36,924 bases of DNA. It comes from Steroidobacteraceae bacterium (GTDB taxonomy: Bacteria; Pseudomonadota; Gammaproteobacteria; Steroidobacterales; Steroidobacteraceae). Numbering within the stretch: position 1 is the first letter of the stretch; each line of letters starts with the position of its first letter. The position numbers and the translations under genes were made by a program. The stretch lies in the NCBI GenBank assembly GCA_019187185.1, contig JABAQU010000039.1:1-36924 (forward strand). The letters are read 5' to 3'. Shown piece after piece: positions 1 through 8,770 of the stretch. The notes beneath the pieces were generated by a model. That model searched no databases, was not told the DNA's origin, and saw only the letters and a list, made by a program, of their open reading frames with translations.

Positions 1-195
1 TCGAGCGGCGCGAAAAGTGCCGCCGAATGTTACTTCCGCCCATTGGAGCGCCCGAGTCCGTGATCGCCGAACCATTCACCATCATCGCTCCCGTGCAGCG
101 AATAGCCTGCGCAGAGCTTCCCTAGGGCGCTTGCACGATTCGCGAGGTGGCGCCCGCACCATTCCGCGCCAACCGGAGGGCGCGAAGTCGCCGAT

Positions 196-861
196 TTACC
201 TGACTGCGAGAAACGCCCTTGCGACGACCATGAGCCACGCGAGGTAGCACGCGACCAATCCGCGATTGGCGTAACCTGCCAAGGCGATCACCCCGTCCGG
301 CACACGCTCTGGCACCGGGGCATCGGGCCCCATCGGAAAACCCGCCTTCCTGAATCCTGCCATCATCACGAACATGGCGATGGCCATCAGGACGAGACTG
401 ATCCACGTGGCGTGAGAAGCGAACAACAGCGCGCCACGATGCGGATCCCAGCCGCCGAGTGTCGCAAGGTGGTATCCCACGAGGAGCGCCGCGATCGGCA
501 GGGTCGGCACTCCCAGCAGGAAGGCCAGTCCATGCGCAGCGTGCTTCATATCGAAGAGCCCACCCATGAGTTCACCGATTCCCGACACCACGAGCAGGAT
601 CACGCCGGCCCGCGCCCAGCCCGCTTCGACCAGGGGCCAAAGGAGCGCCGCAAGCACGAGCGAGCTGACTCCCCATGCCGCGAAGAAGAGCGTGATCAGC
701 CACTTGTGCCGACCCAGCGCGTACTCGCTCACCATCCGCCAGCTCGGCTGGAACTCGGGGCTCAGGACATGCAGCGCAAGCAGTGCAACGCAAGCCACGA
801 CGGCGCAGCCGATCGACCCGATCGCGAGCGCCTGGTGCCCATCGATCGCAGCAGTGTTCAT
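196..861 (-). CDS. DUF998-family integral membrane protein
   Basis: A 221-residue protein with about six hydrophobic segments (roughly residues 13-33, 56-78, 85-101, 108-130, 145-170 and 190-218). The layout and the SEYALG motif near residue 45 resemble the DUF998 membrane family, whose function is unknown. The ATG overlaps the stop codon of the upstream SRPBCC gene as ATGA, so it is translationally coupled as the last gene of an ArsR-SRPBCC-DUF998 operon. Expression should follow the ArsR-type repressor at the operon head. Membrane location is clear; the family name is from memory of the motif and moderately sure. No substrate or reaction can be inferred. Confidence 0.75.
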   Translation of the reverse strand: MNTAAIDGHQALAIGSIGCAVVACVALLALHVLSPEFQPSWRMVSEYALGRHKWLITLFFAAWGVSSLVLAALLWPLVEAGWARAGVILLVVSGIGELMGGLFDMKHAAHGLAFLLGVPTLPIAALLVGYHLATLGGWDPHRGALLFASHATWISLVLMAIAMFVMMAGFRKAGFPMGPDAPVPERVPDGVIALAGYANRGLVACYLAWLMVVARAFLAVR

Positions 862-1361
862 GGCGATACCCGGGCGAGCAACGTCGCGAGCTGCTCGAGG
901 CAGACCGTGATGCCTTGTTCGAAGCCCATTTCAATGATCTTCTGCAGCTCCGCCTCGGTCTGATAGCGCATCTCGAAATCCACGCGCGTGCCGGTCGAGG
1001 TCGCGACAAACGTCATGTGTCCCCGCGAGGTCGGCAGGTCGGGATCTGCACGACCCTGGTCGTCGCAGAACACGTCCTCGATGTCAATTCGCCGGTGAAG
1101 ATCGATGGCGAGGTAGTTCATCCGTCCCCAGTGCCGCTCCTGTTGCGGACCTACCATCGCATAGAGCCAATGGCCGCCGACCGAGAAGTCCATGTGCCGG
1201 GTCTCGGCGCGCCACGGAGAGGGTCCCCACCATTGGTCCAGCAACGCGCTCTCGCTGTAGGCACGCCAGACCAGGGCCACGGGCGCCGCAAATTCGCGCG
1301 AGACGACGATCGAGCGCGCCACCATGTCTTTCACCACCGTCGTCGGATTGGGCTTGTTCAC
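858..1361 (-). CDS. SRPBCC (AHSA1-like) domain protein
   Basis: A 167-residue protein with the START/SRPBCC fold seen in Activator-of-Hsp90-like (AHSA1) proteins. The N-terminal strand has the typical FAAPVALVWRAYSESALLDQWWGP pattern in parts (FAAP, VW.A, LDQWWGP), the middle has GGHWLYAM, and the C-terminal helix is the long amphipathic one that closes the ligand cavity. Such proteins bind hydrophobic ligands, but the ligand here is unknown. The start is the GTG whose bases overlap the regulator's TGA (GTGA); a longer in-frame extension exists but runs through the regulator in another frame. ArsR plus SRPBCC pairs are a recurrent bacterial operon type, usually auto-repressed. The DUF998 gene follows with an ATGA overlap. 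Confidence 0.8.
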   Translation of the reverse strand: MNKPNPTTVVKDMVARSIVVSREFAAPVALVWRAYSESALLDQWWGPSPWRAETRHMDFSVGGHWLYAMVGPQQERHWGRMNYLAIDLHRRIDIEDVFCDDQGRADPDLPTSRGHMTFVATSTGTRVDFEMRYQTEAELQKIIEMGFEQGITVCLEQLATLLARVSP

Positions 1362-1678
1362 GGATTCTTGCCTCGCAGGCCGAGAAGCAACTGGTCGAGC
1401 TGGCGAAACCGCTGGTCCCACATCTGCCGATACGGCTCGATGAAGTCCGCCACCGCTTGCAGGCGCTTCGGGTTGAAGTGGTAGTAGATCTCGCGCCCTG
1501 AGGATTCGTGCCGCACGAGCCGGCATTCCGCGAGGATGCGCAACTGCTTGGAGACCGCCTGCCGGCTGATGTCGAAGTGATCTGCGATCTCATTGGGCGT
1601 CATCGCGCGCTGCGCGATCAGGCCGATGATCGCCCGGCGGGTCGGATCAGCGATTGCCTGGAAGGCGTCTCGGCGCAT
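1358..1678 (-). CDS. ArsR-family (winged-helix) transcriptional repressor
   Basis: A 106-residue regulator. It opens with FQAIADPTRRAIIGLI, the standard ArsR/SmtB N-terminal helix, then the helix-turn-helix at about residues 30-50 (MTPNEIADHFDISRQAVSKQ) and a wing containing the GREIYYHFNP strand. It has no obvious CXC metal site, which fits the non-metal subgroup that pairs with SRPBCC genes. The ATG is preceded by a weak GGA at about ten bases; an upstream in-frame GTG five codons earlier is possible. The promoter just upstream carries two related inverted repeats, so it very likely represses its own operon. The inducing signal is unknown. Confidence 0.88.
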   Translation of the reverse strand: MRRDAFQAIADPTRRAIIGLIAQRAMTPNEIADHFDISRQAVSKQLRILAECRLVRHESSGREIYYHFNPKRLQAVADFIEPYRQMWDQRFRQLDQLLLGLRGKNP

Positions 1679-1696
1679 GGCGTTTTCCACAATATG

Positions 1697-1741
1697 CAAC
1701 CAACTGGTTGTCAGAATACGCGCAACTGACCAGTTGCGCAA
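1697..1741 (-). promoter_or_regulatory. Promoter and paired operators of the ArsR operon
   Basis: On the minus strand TTGCGC (1741-1736) and TATTCT (1718-1713) are separated by 17 bases, a good sigma70-type promoter. A 9-bp inverted repeat with a 2-base centre (1720-1739) covers the -35 box and spacer. A second inverted repeat, CAACCA-AC-TGGTTG (1697-1710), covers the expected start of transcription near 1706. Both fit CAACNRACYNGTTG, with centres 26 bases apart. This placement would let a dimeric repressor block RNA polymerase at both sites. The sequence match is direct; binding is inferred. Confidence 0.6.
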
Positions 1742-1831
1742 TAGAAATTGCGCGCGGACGGAGCCACGCGCCCACGCCTGGTTTGCGACACCGCGAATTG
1801 CGGCCGCCAGCGTGCCCCCGCACAATGCCGC

Positions 1832-2866
1832 ATGGCCCGTCCCCTCGTCATGCGCTGCGGCGCATTCGGTGACATGGTGCTCGTCACCGCGCTGATCCAG
1901 CAGTTGCATGCACGCTTCGGCACCCCGGTCGACGTGATCACCTCGGGGGGCTGGGCGCGGCCCCTGCTCGGGCCGCGCGCCGGCGTCGGCGAGATCTACA
2001 CCCTCACGAGTCGCCGCACGCCCTATTGGCTCGATCGCGAACAACGGGCGCTCGTGCAGCAGCTGCGCGCACGCGGCCCCGGGCCCGCGTGGTACTGCGA
2101 CGGCGGCGGCCATGGTCGCGCGCTCCTCAGGCGCGCCGGGATCGCCGATGCACTCGTGTGCGACACGCGGCATCTTCCGTGGCTCCCCGGCGAGCACTTC
2201 GTCGAGCGCTGGCTGCGCATGGCGGCGCTCGACCCGCCCGCGCTTTCGCCGCCGCCCCCGCCGCCGCCCCCGCGTGCGGCGAAGGTCGCACTCGACCTGA
2301 CCGCCGATGAGCAGCACGCCTGCGATGCGTGGCTGGCGCGCCGCGGGCTCGCGGATCGCACCCTCGTCGCCTTCCAGGCCGGCAACAAGCGCACGATGCG
2401 GGGACTCTTCCGCCGCCGCGCGAGCAACACCAAGTATTGGCCCGAAGCGCGCTGGGGCGAGGTGATCCGCGGCGTGCGCGCGGCCCTGCCCGACGCCGCG
2501 CTGCTGCTGCTCGGCGTGCCGGCAGAGTACGCCCTCAATGCCGACATCGCGGCCGCGGCGGGCGTGGGCGACCTGCACAATGTCGCCGACGACCTGCCGA
2601 TTCCCGTGCTGCTGCCGCTGCTCGGCCGCTGCCACAGCCTCGTCAGCGTGGACACCGGCCCCGCGCACGTCGCGGCGGCGCTCGATTGCCCCACCGTCAC
2701 GCTGTTCGGCGTCGCCGATCCGCAGCGCTTTAGGCCGGGCGGCATCGGCACACCGGTCGCCGTGTTGACCGGTGAAATCGACGGCGCGACCAGCATCCTC
2801 GGAATCGGCGCCGAGGCCGTACTCGACGCCTGGCTGCGCCTTGCGCAGCGCGATCCAAATACGTAG
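1832..2866 (+). CDS. Glycosyltransferase family 9 (heptosyltransferase-like)
   Basis: A 344-residue GT-B-fold enzyme. The N-terminus (LVMRCGAFGDMVLVTALI) is the family 9 start seen in ADP-heptose transferases, and the C-terminal half has the nucleotide-sugar region LVSVDTGPAHVAAALDCPTV followed by TLFG. Family members add heptoses or other sugars to lipopolysaccharide core or similar glycans at the inner membrane's cytoplasmic face. Donor and acceptor cannot be fixed. The ATG at 1832 gives the standard N-terminus; an upstream in-frame ATG would add 28 residues of non-family sequence. No clear Shine-Dalgarno is visible. It is odd in having eight consecutive prolines at residues 140-147, between the two lobes. 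It stands alone, divergent from the ArsR operon, with the vapBC pair behind it. Confidence 0.85.
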   Translation: MARPLVMRCGAFGDMVLVTALIQQLHARFGTPVDVITSGGWARPLLGPRAGVGEIYTLTSRRTPYWLDREQRALVQQLRARGPGPAWYCDGGGHGRALLRRAGIADALVCDTRHLPWLPGEHFVERWLRMAALDPPALSPPPPPPPPRAAKVALDLTADEQHACDAWLARRGLADRTLVAFQAGNKRTMRGLFRRRASNTKYWPEARWGEVIRGVRAALPDAALLLLGVPAEYALNADIAAAAGVGDLHNVADDLPIPVLLPLLGRCHSLVSVDTGPAHVAAALDCPTVTLFGVADPQRFRPGGIGTPVAVLTGEIDGATSILGIGAEAVLDAWLRLAQRDPNT

Positions 2867-2893
2867 AGTAGCTGATACACATTGAATGTGTAT
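2841..2893 (+). promoter_or_regulatory. Promoter and palindromic operator of vapBC
   Basis: TTGCGC (2841-2846) and TAGAGT (2864-2869) are 17 bases apart, inside the 3' end of the glycosyltransferase gene. A perfect 8-bp inverted repeat, ATACACAT-TGA-ATGTGTAT (2875-2893), lies exactly where transcription should begin. VapBC complexes usually repress their own promoter through such palindromes, so this is a likely operator. A GAGGG Shine-Dalgarno (2894-2898) lies 7 bases before the antitoxin ATG. Confidence 0.55.
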
Positions 2894-2905
2894 GAGGGTC
2901 GGAGC

Positions 2906-3133
2906 ATGAAGCATGCCGGCAGGGCAGCCGCGGAACGCACCAACATCGTGCTCGACGCGCGTCTGGTCGATCGTGTCAAGCGCCTGGCGAGGGTCAAGAC
3001 GACCAGGGAAGCCGTTCACGCAGCGCTCGATCACTTCGTGCGCAGCCGCGACTATTCCGCCGTACTGGCCTTGCGCGGCACCGGTGGCGTCGCACCGGGA
3101 TACGATCCGAAGGCGGCCTCGCCCCGCCGCTGA
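2906..3133 (+). CDS. vapB: VapB-type antitoxin (ribbon-helix-helix)
   Basis: A 75-residue protein. Residues 10-46 (starting RTNIVLDARLVDRVKRLA) match the ribbon-helix-helix pattern of short VapB antitoxins of the DUF2191 kind, which bind DNA as dimers. The C-terminal tail with GGVAPGYDP is of the kind that wraps around the VapC active site. The ATG at 2906 has GAGGG at a 7-base spacing; an in-frame ATG eight codons upstream lies inside the palindrome and is less likely. The toxin gene starts 6 bases downstream. It should neutralise the toxin and, with it, repress the operon. Confidence 0.8.
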   Translation: MKHAGRAAAERTNIVLDARLVDRVKRLARVKTTREAVHAALDHFVRSRDYSAVLALRGTGGVAPGYDPKAASPRR

Positions 3134-3139
3134 AGTTCG

Positions 3140-3544
3140 ATGCTCGTCGACTCGTCGGTATGGATTGCGTTCCTGCGAGGCGATGCGACGGCCTGGGTGG
3201 AATTGCTGACCGCGGCGCTCCAGCGTTCGCTGCCCGTGTGGCTGGCTCCGCCCATCCTCCAGGAAGTCCTGCAGGGCGCTGATCGCCCGGAGCGCTTCGA
3301 CCGATGGGACCGCGTGCTCGGCGAATTGCCGCTGCTCGTTGCAGCCGATGCCCGCGCGACGTCGCGTGCTGCAGCCAGGCTCTATGCGCGCTGCAGGTGG
3401 GCGGGGTTTACGCCGCGGTCGGCCAATGACTGCCTGATCGCGATCCACGCCATCGAACATCGCATGCCGCTGCTCCACGGCGACCGGGATTTCGTGCGCA
3501 TGGCCCGCATCGAACCCAGGCTGAAACTGCTGCCAGCCGCATGA
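3140..3544 (+). CDS. vapC: VapC-type PIN-domain ribonuclease toxin
   Basis: A 134-residue PIN domain, the full usual length for VapC. The acidic metal-binding residues are all visible: D4 in MLVDSSVW, E42 in LQEVLQG, D97 in SANDCLIA, and D115/D117 in HGDRDF. VapC toxins cut tRNA or rRNA in a Mg2+-dependent way when free of the antitoxin; the target here is unknown. It follows vapB in the same operon and ends 14 bases before the convergent purA stop. No truncation or missing catalytic residue is seen, so the toxin looks active. Confidence 0.88.
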   Translation: MLVDSSVWIAFLRGDATAWVELLTAALQRSLPVWLAPPILQEVLQGADRPERFDRWDRVLGELPLLVAADARATSRAAARLYARCRWAGFTPRSANDCLIAIHAIEHRMPLLHGDRDFVRMARIEPRLKLLPAA

Positions 3545-3558
3545 GCGGCGTCCTGCGC

Positions 3559-4854
<1,296 letters not shown>

Positions 4855-5052
4855 CTACGACCGTATCAGGAAGAGGAGAACGAGGCCGGACAGCATCGTC
4901 ATGAAGCCGGCGATGCGCAGCTCGCGGTCGCCGAGTTCGACGATGCGCGCCATGGCGCGCTTCAGGCCCGCGGGGTTCGCGAACGGCAGCAGCCCCTCGA
5001 TCACGAGGAGCAGCGCGAGCGCGCCCAGCAGATCCGCCCAGTCGAGCGACAT
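4855..5052 (-). CDS. DUF2065 small membrane protein (YjeT-like)
   Basis: A 65-residue protein with two hydrophobic helices, at about residues 6-24 and 46-63, joined by a charged segment. Size, sequence and position between hflC and purA match the YjeT/DUF2065 family, whose function is unknown. It starts 4 bases after the hflC stop and ends 3 bases before purA, so it is firmly within the operon. The constant neighbourhood with hflKC suggests some link to the inner membrane, but nothing firmer can be said. Confidence 0.85.
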   Translation of the reverse strand: MSLDWADLLGALALLLVIEGLLPFANPAGLKRAMARIVELGDRELRIAGFMTMLSGLVLLFLIRS

Positions 5053-5056
5053 TGGC

Positions 5057-5932
5057 CTAACGGTTGCCCGGTGACGGGTTCTTGAAGTACTTGAAGAACT
5101 CGCTGTCCGGGCTCACGACGAGCACGTCGCCGTCCCTGCCAACCGCGTTGCGATAGGCCTGGAGGCTGCGGTAAAAGGCGTAGAACTCGGGGTTGCGGTC
5201 GTAGGCCTTCGCGTAGGTCGCTGCCGCCACCGCATCGCCTTCGCCGCGGATGCGCAGCGCGTCGCGCGCCGCCGCCGAGAGGATTTCGGTGCGCTTGCGA
5301 TCGGCCTCGGCCTTGATGCGCTGGCTGTCTTTCTCGCCCTCGCCGCGCAGCTGGCGCGCCTGCTTCTCGAAGTTCTGCTTCATCGTCTCGTAGACGCGCG
5401 CCGCGACGTCGTCCGGCAGGTCGATGCGCTGCAGGCGCACGTCGACCAGCTGGATGCCGAACGCATCGACCGCGGTGCTCGCGCGCCCGATCATCTCGCC
5501 GGTCACCGCCGCGCGCTCGGCGGTCACGACTTCGCGCAGCGTGCGCTGCGCGACGGCATTCTTGATGCCGTCCTTGACGATGTCGCCGAGTCGCTGGGCA
5601 GCGTCCTGCTCGTTGCCGCCGGTCGCGCGAAAGTATTTCGCGGCATCGGCGACGCGCCATTTCACGTAGAAATCGACCAGCAGGCCGCGGTTCTCGTTCG
5701 TCAGGAATGTCTCGCCGGCGTAGTTCTGCGTGACGACGCGCCGCTCGAAGCGCGCCACCTGGTCGATGAACGGCCACTTGAGGTGCAGGCCCGGACCATA
5801 GTCGCTGCCCTTGATCTCGCCGAACTGCGTGCGGATCGCGAGCTGGGTCTGCTGCACCGTGAACAGCGACGACGCTGCCACGATCAGCAGGGCAACAACG
5901 GCAAGTACGATCGGCACGGCACGCGACGGCAT
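5057..5932 (-). CDS. hflC: HflC, modulator of FtsH protease
   Basis: A 291-residue SPFH/band-7 protein with one N-terminal transmembrane segment (about residues 5-24), the SPFH domain from about 25 to 190 (QTQLAIRTQFGEI at its start) and a coiled region rich in K, R, E and A (about 190-250). With HflK it forms a large inner-membrane cage around FtsH that limits degradation of membrane proteins. The ATG overlaps the hflK stop by one base, indicating coupled synthesis of the two partners. Length and sequence are ordinary for the family. Confidence 0.95.
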   Translation of the reverse strand: MPSRAVPIVLAVVALLIVAASSLFTVQQTQLAIRTQFGEIKGSDYGPGLHLKWPFIDQVARFERRVVTQNYAGETFLTNENRGLLVDFYVKWRVADAAKYFRATGGNEQDAAQRLGDIVKDGIKNAVAQRTLREVVTAERAAVTGEMIGRASTAVDAFGIQLVDVRLQRIDLPDDVAARVYETMKQNFEKQARQLRGEGEKDSQRIKAEADRKRTEILSAAARDALRIRGEGDAVAAATYAKAYDRNPEFYAFYRSLQAYRNAVGRDGDVLVVSPDSEFFKYFKNPSPGNR

Positions 5933-7026
5933 CAGCGCTCTCCCCGCTGGCGGCCTTCGACGGTGACTGTCTCGGCCTCCGGCGGCGTTGCTGCCGCCCG
6001 CGAAGTCGTGCCCGTGTCGACCTCGCGCCCGCGCCCCTCGGTCAGTTTGTCGAGTGGCAGGTAAATGAGGTTCCCGCCCGCCGCCTTCGAATCGATCACG
6101 ACCTTCTTCGAACCTTTCAGCACGCTCTCGATGGTGTCGAGATACAGGCGCTCGCGGGTCACCCGGGGCGCGGCTTCGTACGCCGTGCGCAGTTCGGTGA
6201 AACGCGCGGCTTCACCCACAGCGAGCGCGGTCACCTGGGCCTTGTACGCTTCGGCATCCTGGATCTGGCGTGCCGCGGCGCCTTCGGCGACCGGGATGAT
6301 GCCGCTCTGGTAGGCCTCGGCCTCCTTCTGCAGGCGCTCGCGATCGGCGATCGCCTTGTTCGCATCGCGCTGCGACGGCACGACCGCCTCGGGCACCTGC
6401 ACTTCGGTCAGGTTCACGCTGGTCACGCGGATACCGGTGCCGTACGCATCGAGCGAGCGCTGGATCAGGTCCTTCGTGCGCTCGGTCACCTGCTGGCGTG
6501 CCGAGACGAGGATCGCCTCGAGGTCGCCGCGCCCGACGACCTCGCGAACCGCGCTCTCGCTGACTTCACGCAGCGTCGATTCCGGGTCGCGCACGCCGAA
6601 CAGCACCTTGACCGGATCGCCGAGCTGGTACTGCACACCGAGCGTCAGGTTGACGAGATTGATGTCGGCGGTGAGCACGCGCGACTCGTACTTGACGCTG
6701 TTGACCGCGGAAACGTTCACTTTCGTGACGGTCTCGACACCGCGCAGGCGCCAGCCCCAGCCCGGATCGCGCACGCCGACGAACTTGCCGAAGCGCTGCA
6801 CGACGCCTCGCTCGGCCGGATTGACCTGGTAGAACCCGGACACCAGCCAGATGACGATCACGATCGCGAGGATCAGCAGCGGCGAGACGCCCTTCTGGCC
6901 GTCGCCGCCGCCGAAGAACGCTTCGAGCCGGCGCTGCCACTCCTTCACCGCCTGTTCGACGCCGTCCGACCCACCGGGCCGCCGGCCCCATGGATTCTGT
7001 TGTCCGCCAGGTTGATTCCAAGCCAT
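5932..7026 (-). CDS. hflK: HflK, modulator of FtsH protease
   Basis: A 364-residue SPFH protein. The cytoplasmic N-terminus is rich in G, N, P and Q (MAWNQPGGQQNPWG), a hallmark of HflK. It is followed by a transmembrane helix (about residues 49-66), the SPFH domain beginning at FYQVNPAERGVVQRFGKF in pieces, a coiled region with QKEAEAYQ and AEAYKAQV, and a C-terminal tail. It assembles with HflC into the FtsH-surrounding complex. It starts 3 bases after the hflX stop and runs straight into hflC. Confidence 0.95.
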   Translation of the reverse strand: MAWNQPGGQQNPWGRRPGGSDGVEQAVKEWQRRLEAFFGGGDGQKGVSPLLILAIVIVIWLVSGFYQVNPAERGVVQRFGKFVGVRDPGWGWRLRGVETVTKVNVSAVNSVKYESRVLTADINLVNLTLGVQYQLGDPVKVLFGVRDPESTLREVSESAVREVVGRGDLEAILVSARQQVTERTKDLIQRSLDAYGTGIRVTSVNLTEVQVPEAVVPSQRDANKAIADRERLQKEAEAYQSGIIPVAEGAAARQIQDAEAYKAQVTALAVGEAARFTELRTAYEAAPRVTRERLYLDTIESVLKGSKKVVIDSKAAGGNLIYLPLDKLTEGRGREVDTGTTSRAAATPPEAETVTVEGRQRGER

Positions 7027-7029
7027 GGT

Positions 7030-8385
7030 TCAGTGAATGTCCGCAATCGCAGGGGGAACTGGTAATTCTAGCAGTCCGGCGAGCGCCACTGGTACGCCCG
7101 CCGCGGGCGAGTCGACCGTAACCTGCACGCCCGGGGTTCGCGTGAGTGCCAGCAACTCGACGTCCGGCAGCTGCACCGACAGTTCGCAGCCGCCGTCGTC
7201 GCGCGCACGCTCGGCGTGCACCGCACCGGCCGCGAACAGCCGCGAGCGCAGCGCACCGAGCCCTGCGGGCAGCTGTACGGTCGCCGCGCGCACGCTGCGT
7301 GCGAGCCGGCCTGCGATGGCCGTGCGCAGCAGGTCGAGTCCCTCGCCGCGCGCCGCCGATATCCAGACGCTCGTCGCATCGCCATTGGCATCACGCTCGA
7401 GACGCGGCGCGACCTCGAGGCGATCGATCTTGTTGTAGACGCGGACCTGCGGAATGTCTCCCGCGCCGATTTCGTCGAGCACCGCATTGACTGCTTCGAC
7501 ATGTTCGTCGCGGCGCGGATCGCTGGCATCGATCACGTGCAGCAGCAGGGTCGCCTCGCGCGCTTCGGTGAGCGTCGAACGGAATGCGGCGACGAGTTCG
7601 TGCGGCAGTTCGCGGATGAAACCGACCGTGTCGGCGAACACGCACTGCGTGCCGCCCGGCAGCGCGAGACGGCGCACGAGCGGATCGAGCGTCGCGAAGA
7701 GCTGGTCGGCGACATAGGCGTCGGCGCCGGTCATCGCACGAAACAGCGTCGACTTGCCGGCATTGGTGTAGCCGACGAGCGCGACCGAGGGCACCGGGAT
7801 CTCCGCCCGCGCGCGCCGCCCGGTCTCGCGCTGCAGCTGCAGTTTCTCGAGCCGGTGCGTCAGCACCCGTACACGCTGCGCGACGAGCCGGCGGTCGGTC
7901 TCGAGCTGGGTCTCGCCGGGACCACGCAGGCCGATGCCGCCGCCGCGCTGGCGTTCGAGGTGGGTCCAGCCGCGCACGAGCCGCGTCGCGATGTGCTTCA
8001 GCTGCGCGAGCTCGACCTGCAGCTTGCCCTCGTGACTGCGTGCGCGTTGCGCGAAGATGTCGAGGATCAGGCCGTTGCGATCGAGCACCCGCCGGCCCGT
8101 CAGTTTCTCGAGGTTGCGCTCCTGGCTCGGCGAGAGCGCGTGGTCGACGAGGATGACGTCGGCCGAGTGCAACTGCGCGCCGGCACGGATTTCCTCGGCC
8201 TTGCCACTGCCGACGAAATAGCGCGGGTCGGGCCGTTCGCGCCGTCCGGTGATGGTGACCACGGGCTGCGCGCCCGCGGACAGCGCGAGCTGCGTGAATT
8301 CCTCGATGTCGAGAGGATCCGCGGGTGCGCCGAGGCCGAGGCGCACGAGCACCGCACGTTCACCGGTGCGTGGGCGTTCGAACAT
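7030..8385 (-). CDS. hflX: HflX ribosome-associated GTPase
   Basis: A 451-residue GTPase that splits stalled or heat-damaged 70S ribosomes. After the N-terminal HflX domain comes a glycine-rich RGGGIGLRGPGETQLETDRR linker (shown here in part), then the G domain with G1 GYTNAGKST (K211), G3 DTVGFIRELP and G4 NKID. The open frame extends far upstream through hfq, but the family N-terminus and the TAATG junction with hfq fix the start at 8385, where stop and start share one base. Coupling to hfq fits the hfq-hflX-hflK-hflC order known in E. coli. Confidence 0.94.
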   Translation of the reverse strand: MFERPRTGERAVLVRLGLGAPADPLDIEEFTQLALSAGAQPVVTITGRRERPDPRYFVGSGKAEEIRAGAQLHSADVILVDHALSPSQERNLEKLTGRRVLDRNGLILDIFAQRARSHEGKLQVELAQLKHIATRLVRGWTHLERQRGGGIGLRGPGETQLETDRRLVAQRVRVLTHRLEKLQLQRETGRRARAEIPVPSVALVGYTNAGKSTLFRAMTGADAYVADQLFATLDPLVRRLALPGGTQCVFADTVGFIRELPHELVAAFRSTLTEAREATLLLHVIDASDPRRDEHVEAVNAVLDEIGAGDIPQVRVYNKIDRLEVAPRLERDANGDATSVWISAARGEGLDLLRTAIAGRLARSVRAATVQLPAGLGALRSRLFAAGAVHAERARDDGGCELSVQLPDVELLALTRTPGVQVTVDSPAAGVPVALAGLLELPVPPAIADIH

Positions 8386-8642
8386 TACTCCGCTTGCGGT
8401 TCCGCCGGCGCGCCGGCCTCGTCGGCCGATGGCACGCGCACATTGCGCGCAGGCACGACCGTCGAGATGGCGTGCTTGTACACCATCTGGCTCACACTGT
8501 TTTTCAGCAGCACGACGAACTGGTCGAACGAATCGATCTGGCCCTGGAGCTTGATGCCGTTCACGAGGTAGATCGAAACGGGGATGCGCTCCTTGCGCAG
8601 TGCATTCAGGAAGGGGTCCTGCAGTGATTGACCTTTGGCCAT
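8385..8642 (-). CDS. hfq: RNA chaperone Hfq
   Basis: An 85-residue Sm-like protein that forms hexamers and helps small RNAs pair with mRNAs. The Sm1 region ([20 protein letters not shown]) and the Sm2 YKHAIS motif, which contacts uridine-rich 3' ends, are intact. The C-terminal tail is short (about 18 residues) and ends in an acidic, alanine- and proline-rich stretch. The ATG is preceded by AAGGAGA at about 7 bases, the best Shine-Dalgarno in this cluster, suggesting high translation. It has a 119-base leader region after miaA that contains a promoter-like site and a hairpin. Confidence 0.97.
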   Translation of the reverse strand: MAKGQSLQDPFLNALRKERIPVSIYLVNGIKLQGQIDSFDQFVVLLKNSVSQMVYKHAISTVVPARNVRVPSADEAGAPAEPQAE

Positions 8643-8728
8643 GAGGTTCTCCTTGTTCTGTAATCCGGTATCCGCGGTGAAGGCCGTAACGGCGCCCTCC
8701 GTGGCGTACTGCGTGATGGCCAGCAAGC

Positions 8729-8770
8729 TGCCTCGCACACGCGAGGCATAAGTGCGACGCATCATACCAC
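8729..8770 (-). promoter_or_regulatory. Candidate hfq promoter (extended -10) and leader hairpin
   Basis: On the minus strand TGGTATGAT (8769-8761) reads as an extended -10 box overlapping the miaA stop codon; no good -35 is visible. Transcription would begin near 8754. Directly after this, TGCCTCGC-ACAC-GCGAGGCA (8729-8748) forms an 8-bp stem with a 4-base loop, with no following T-run, so it is a leader hairpin rather than an intrinsic terminator. Activity is inferred. Confidence 0.4.

Noticed and set aside
1-195. Short open frames at the left edge (17-247 plus, 122-406 minus)
   Set aside because: They have no ribosome site or family motif and overlap the DUF998 gene in other frames; I see no gene here.
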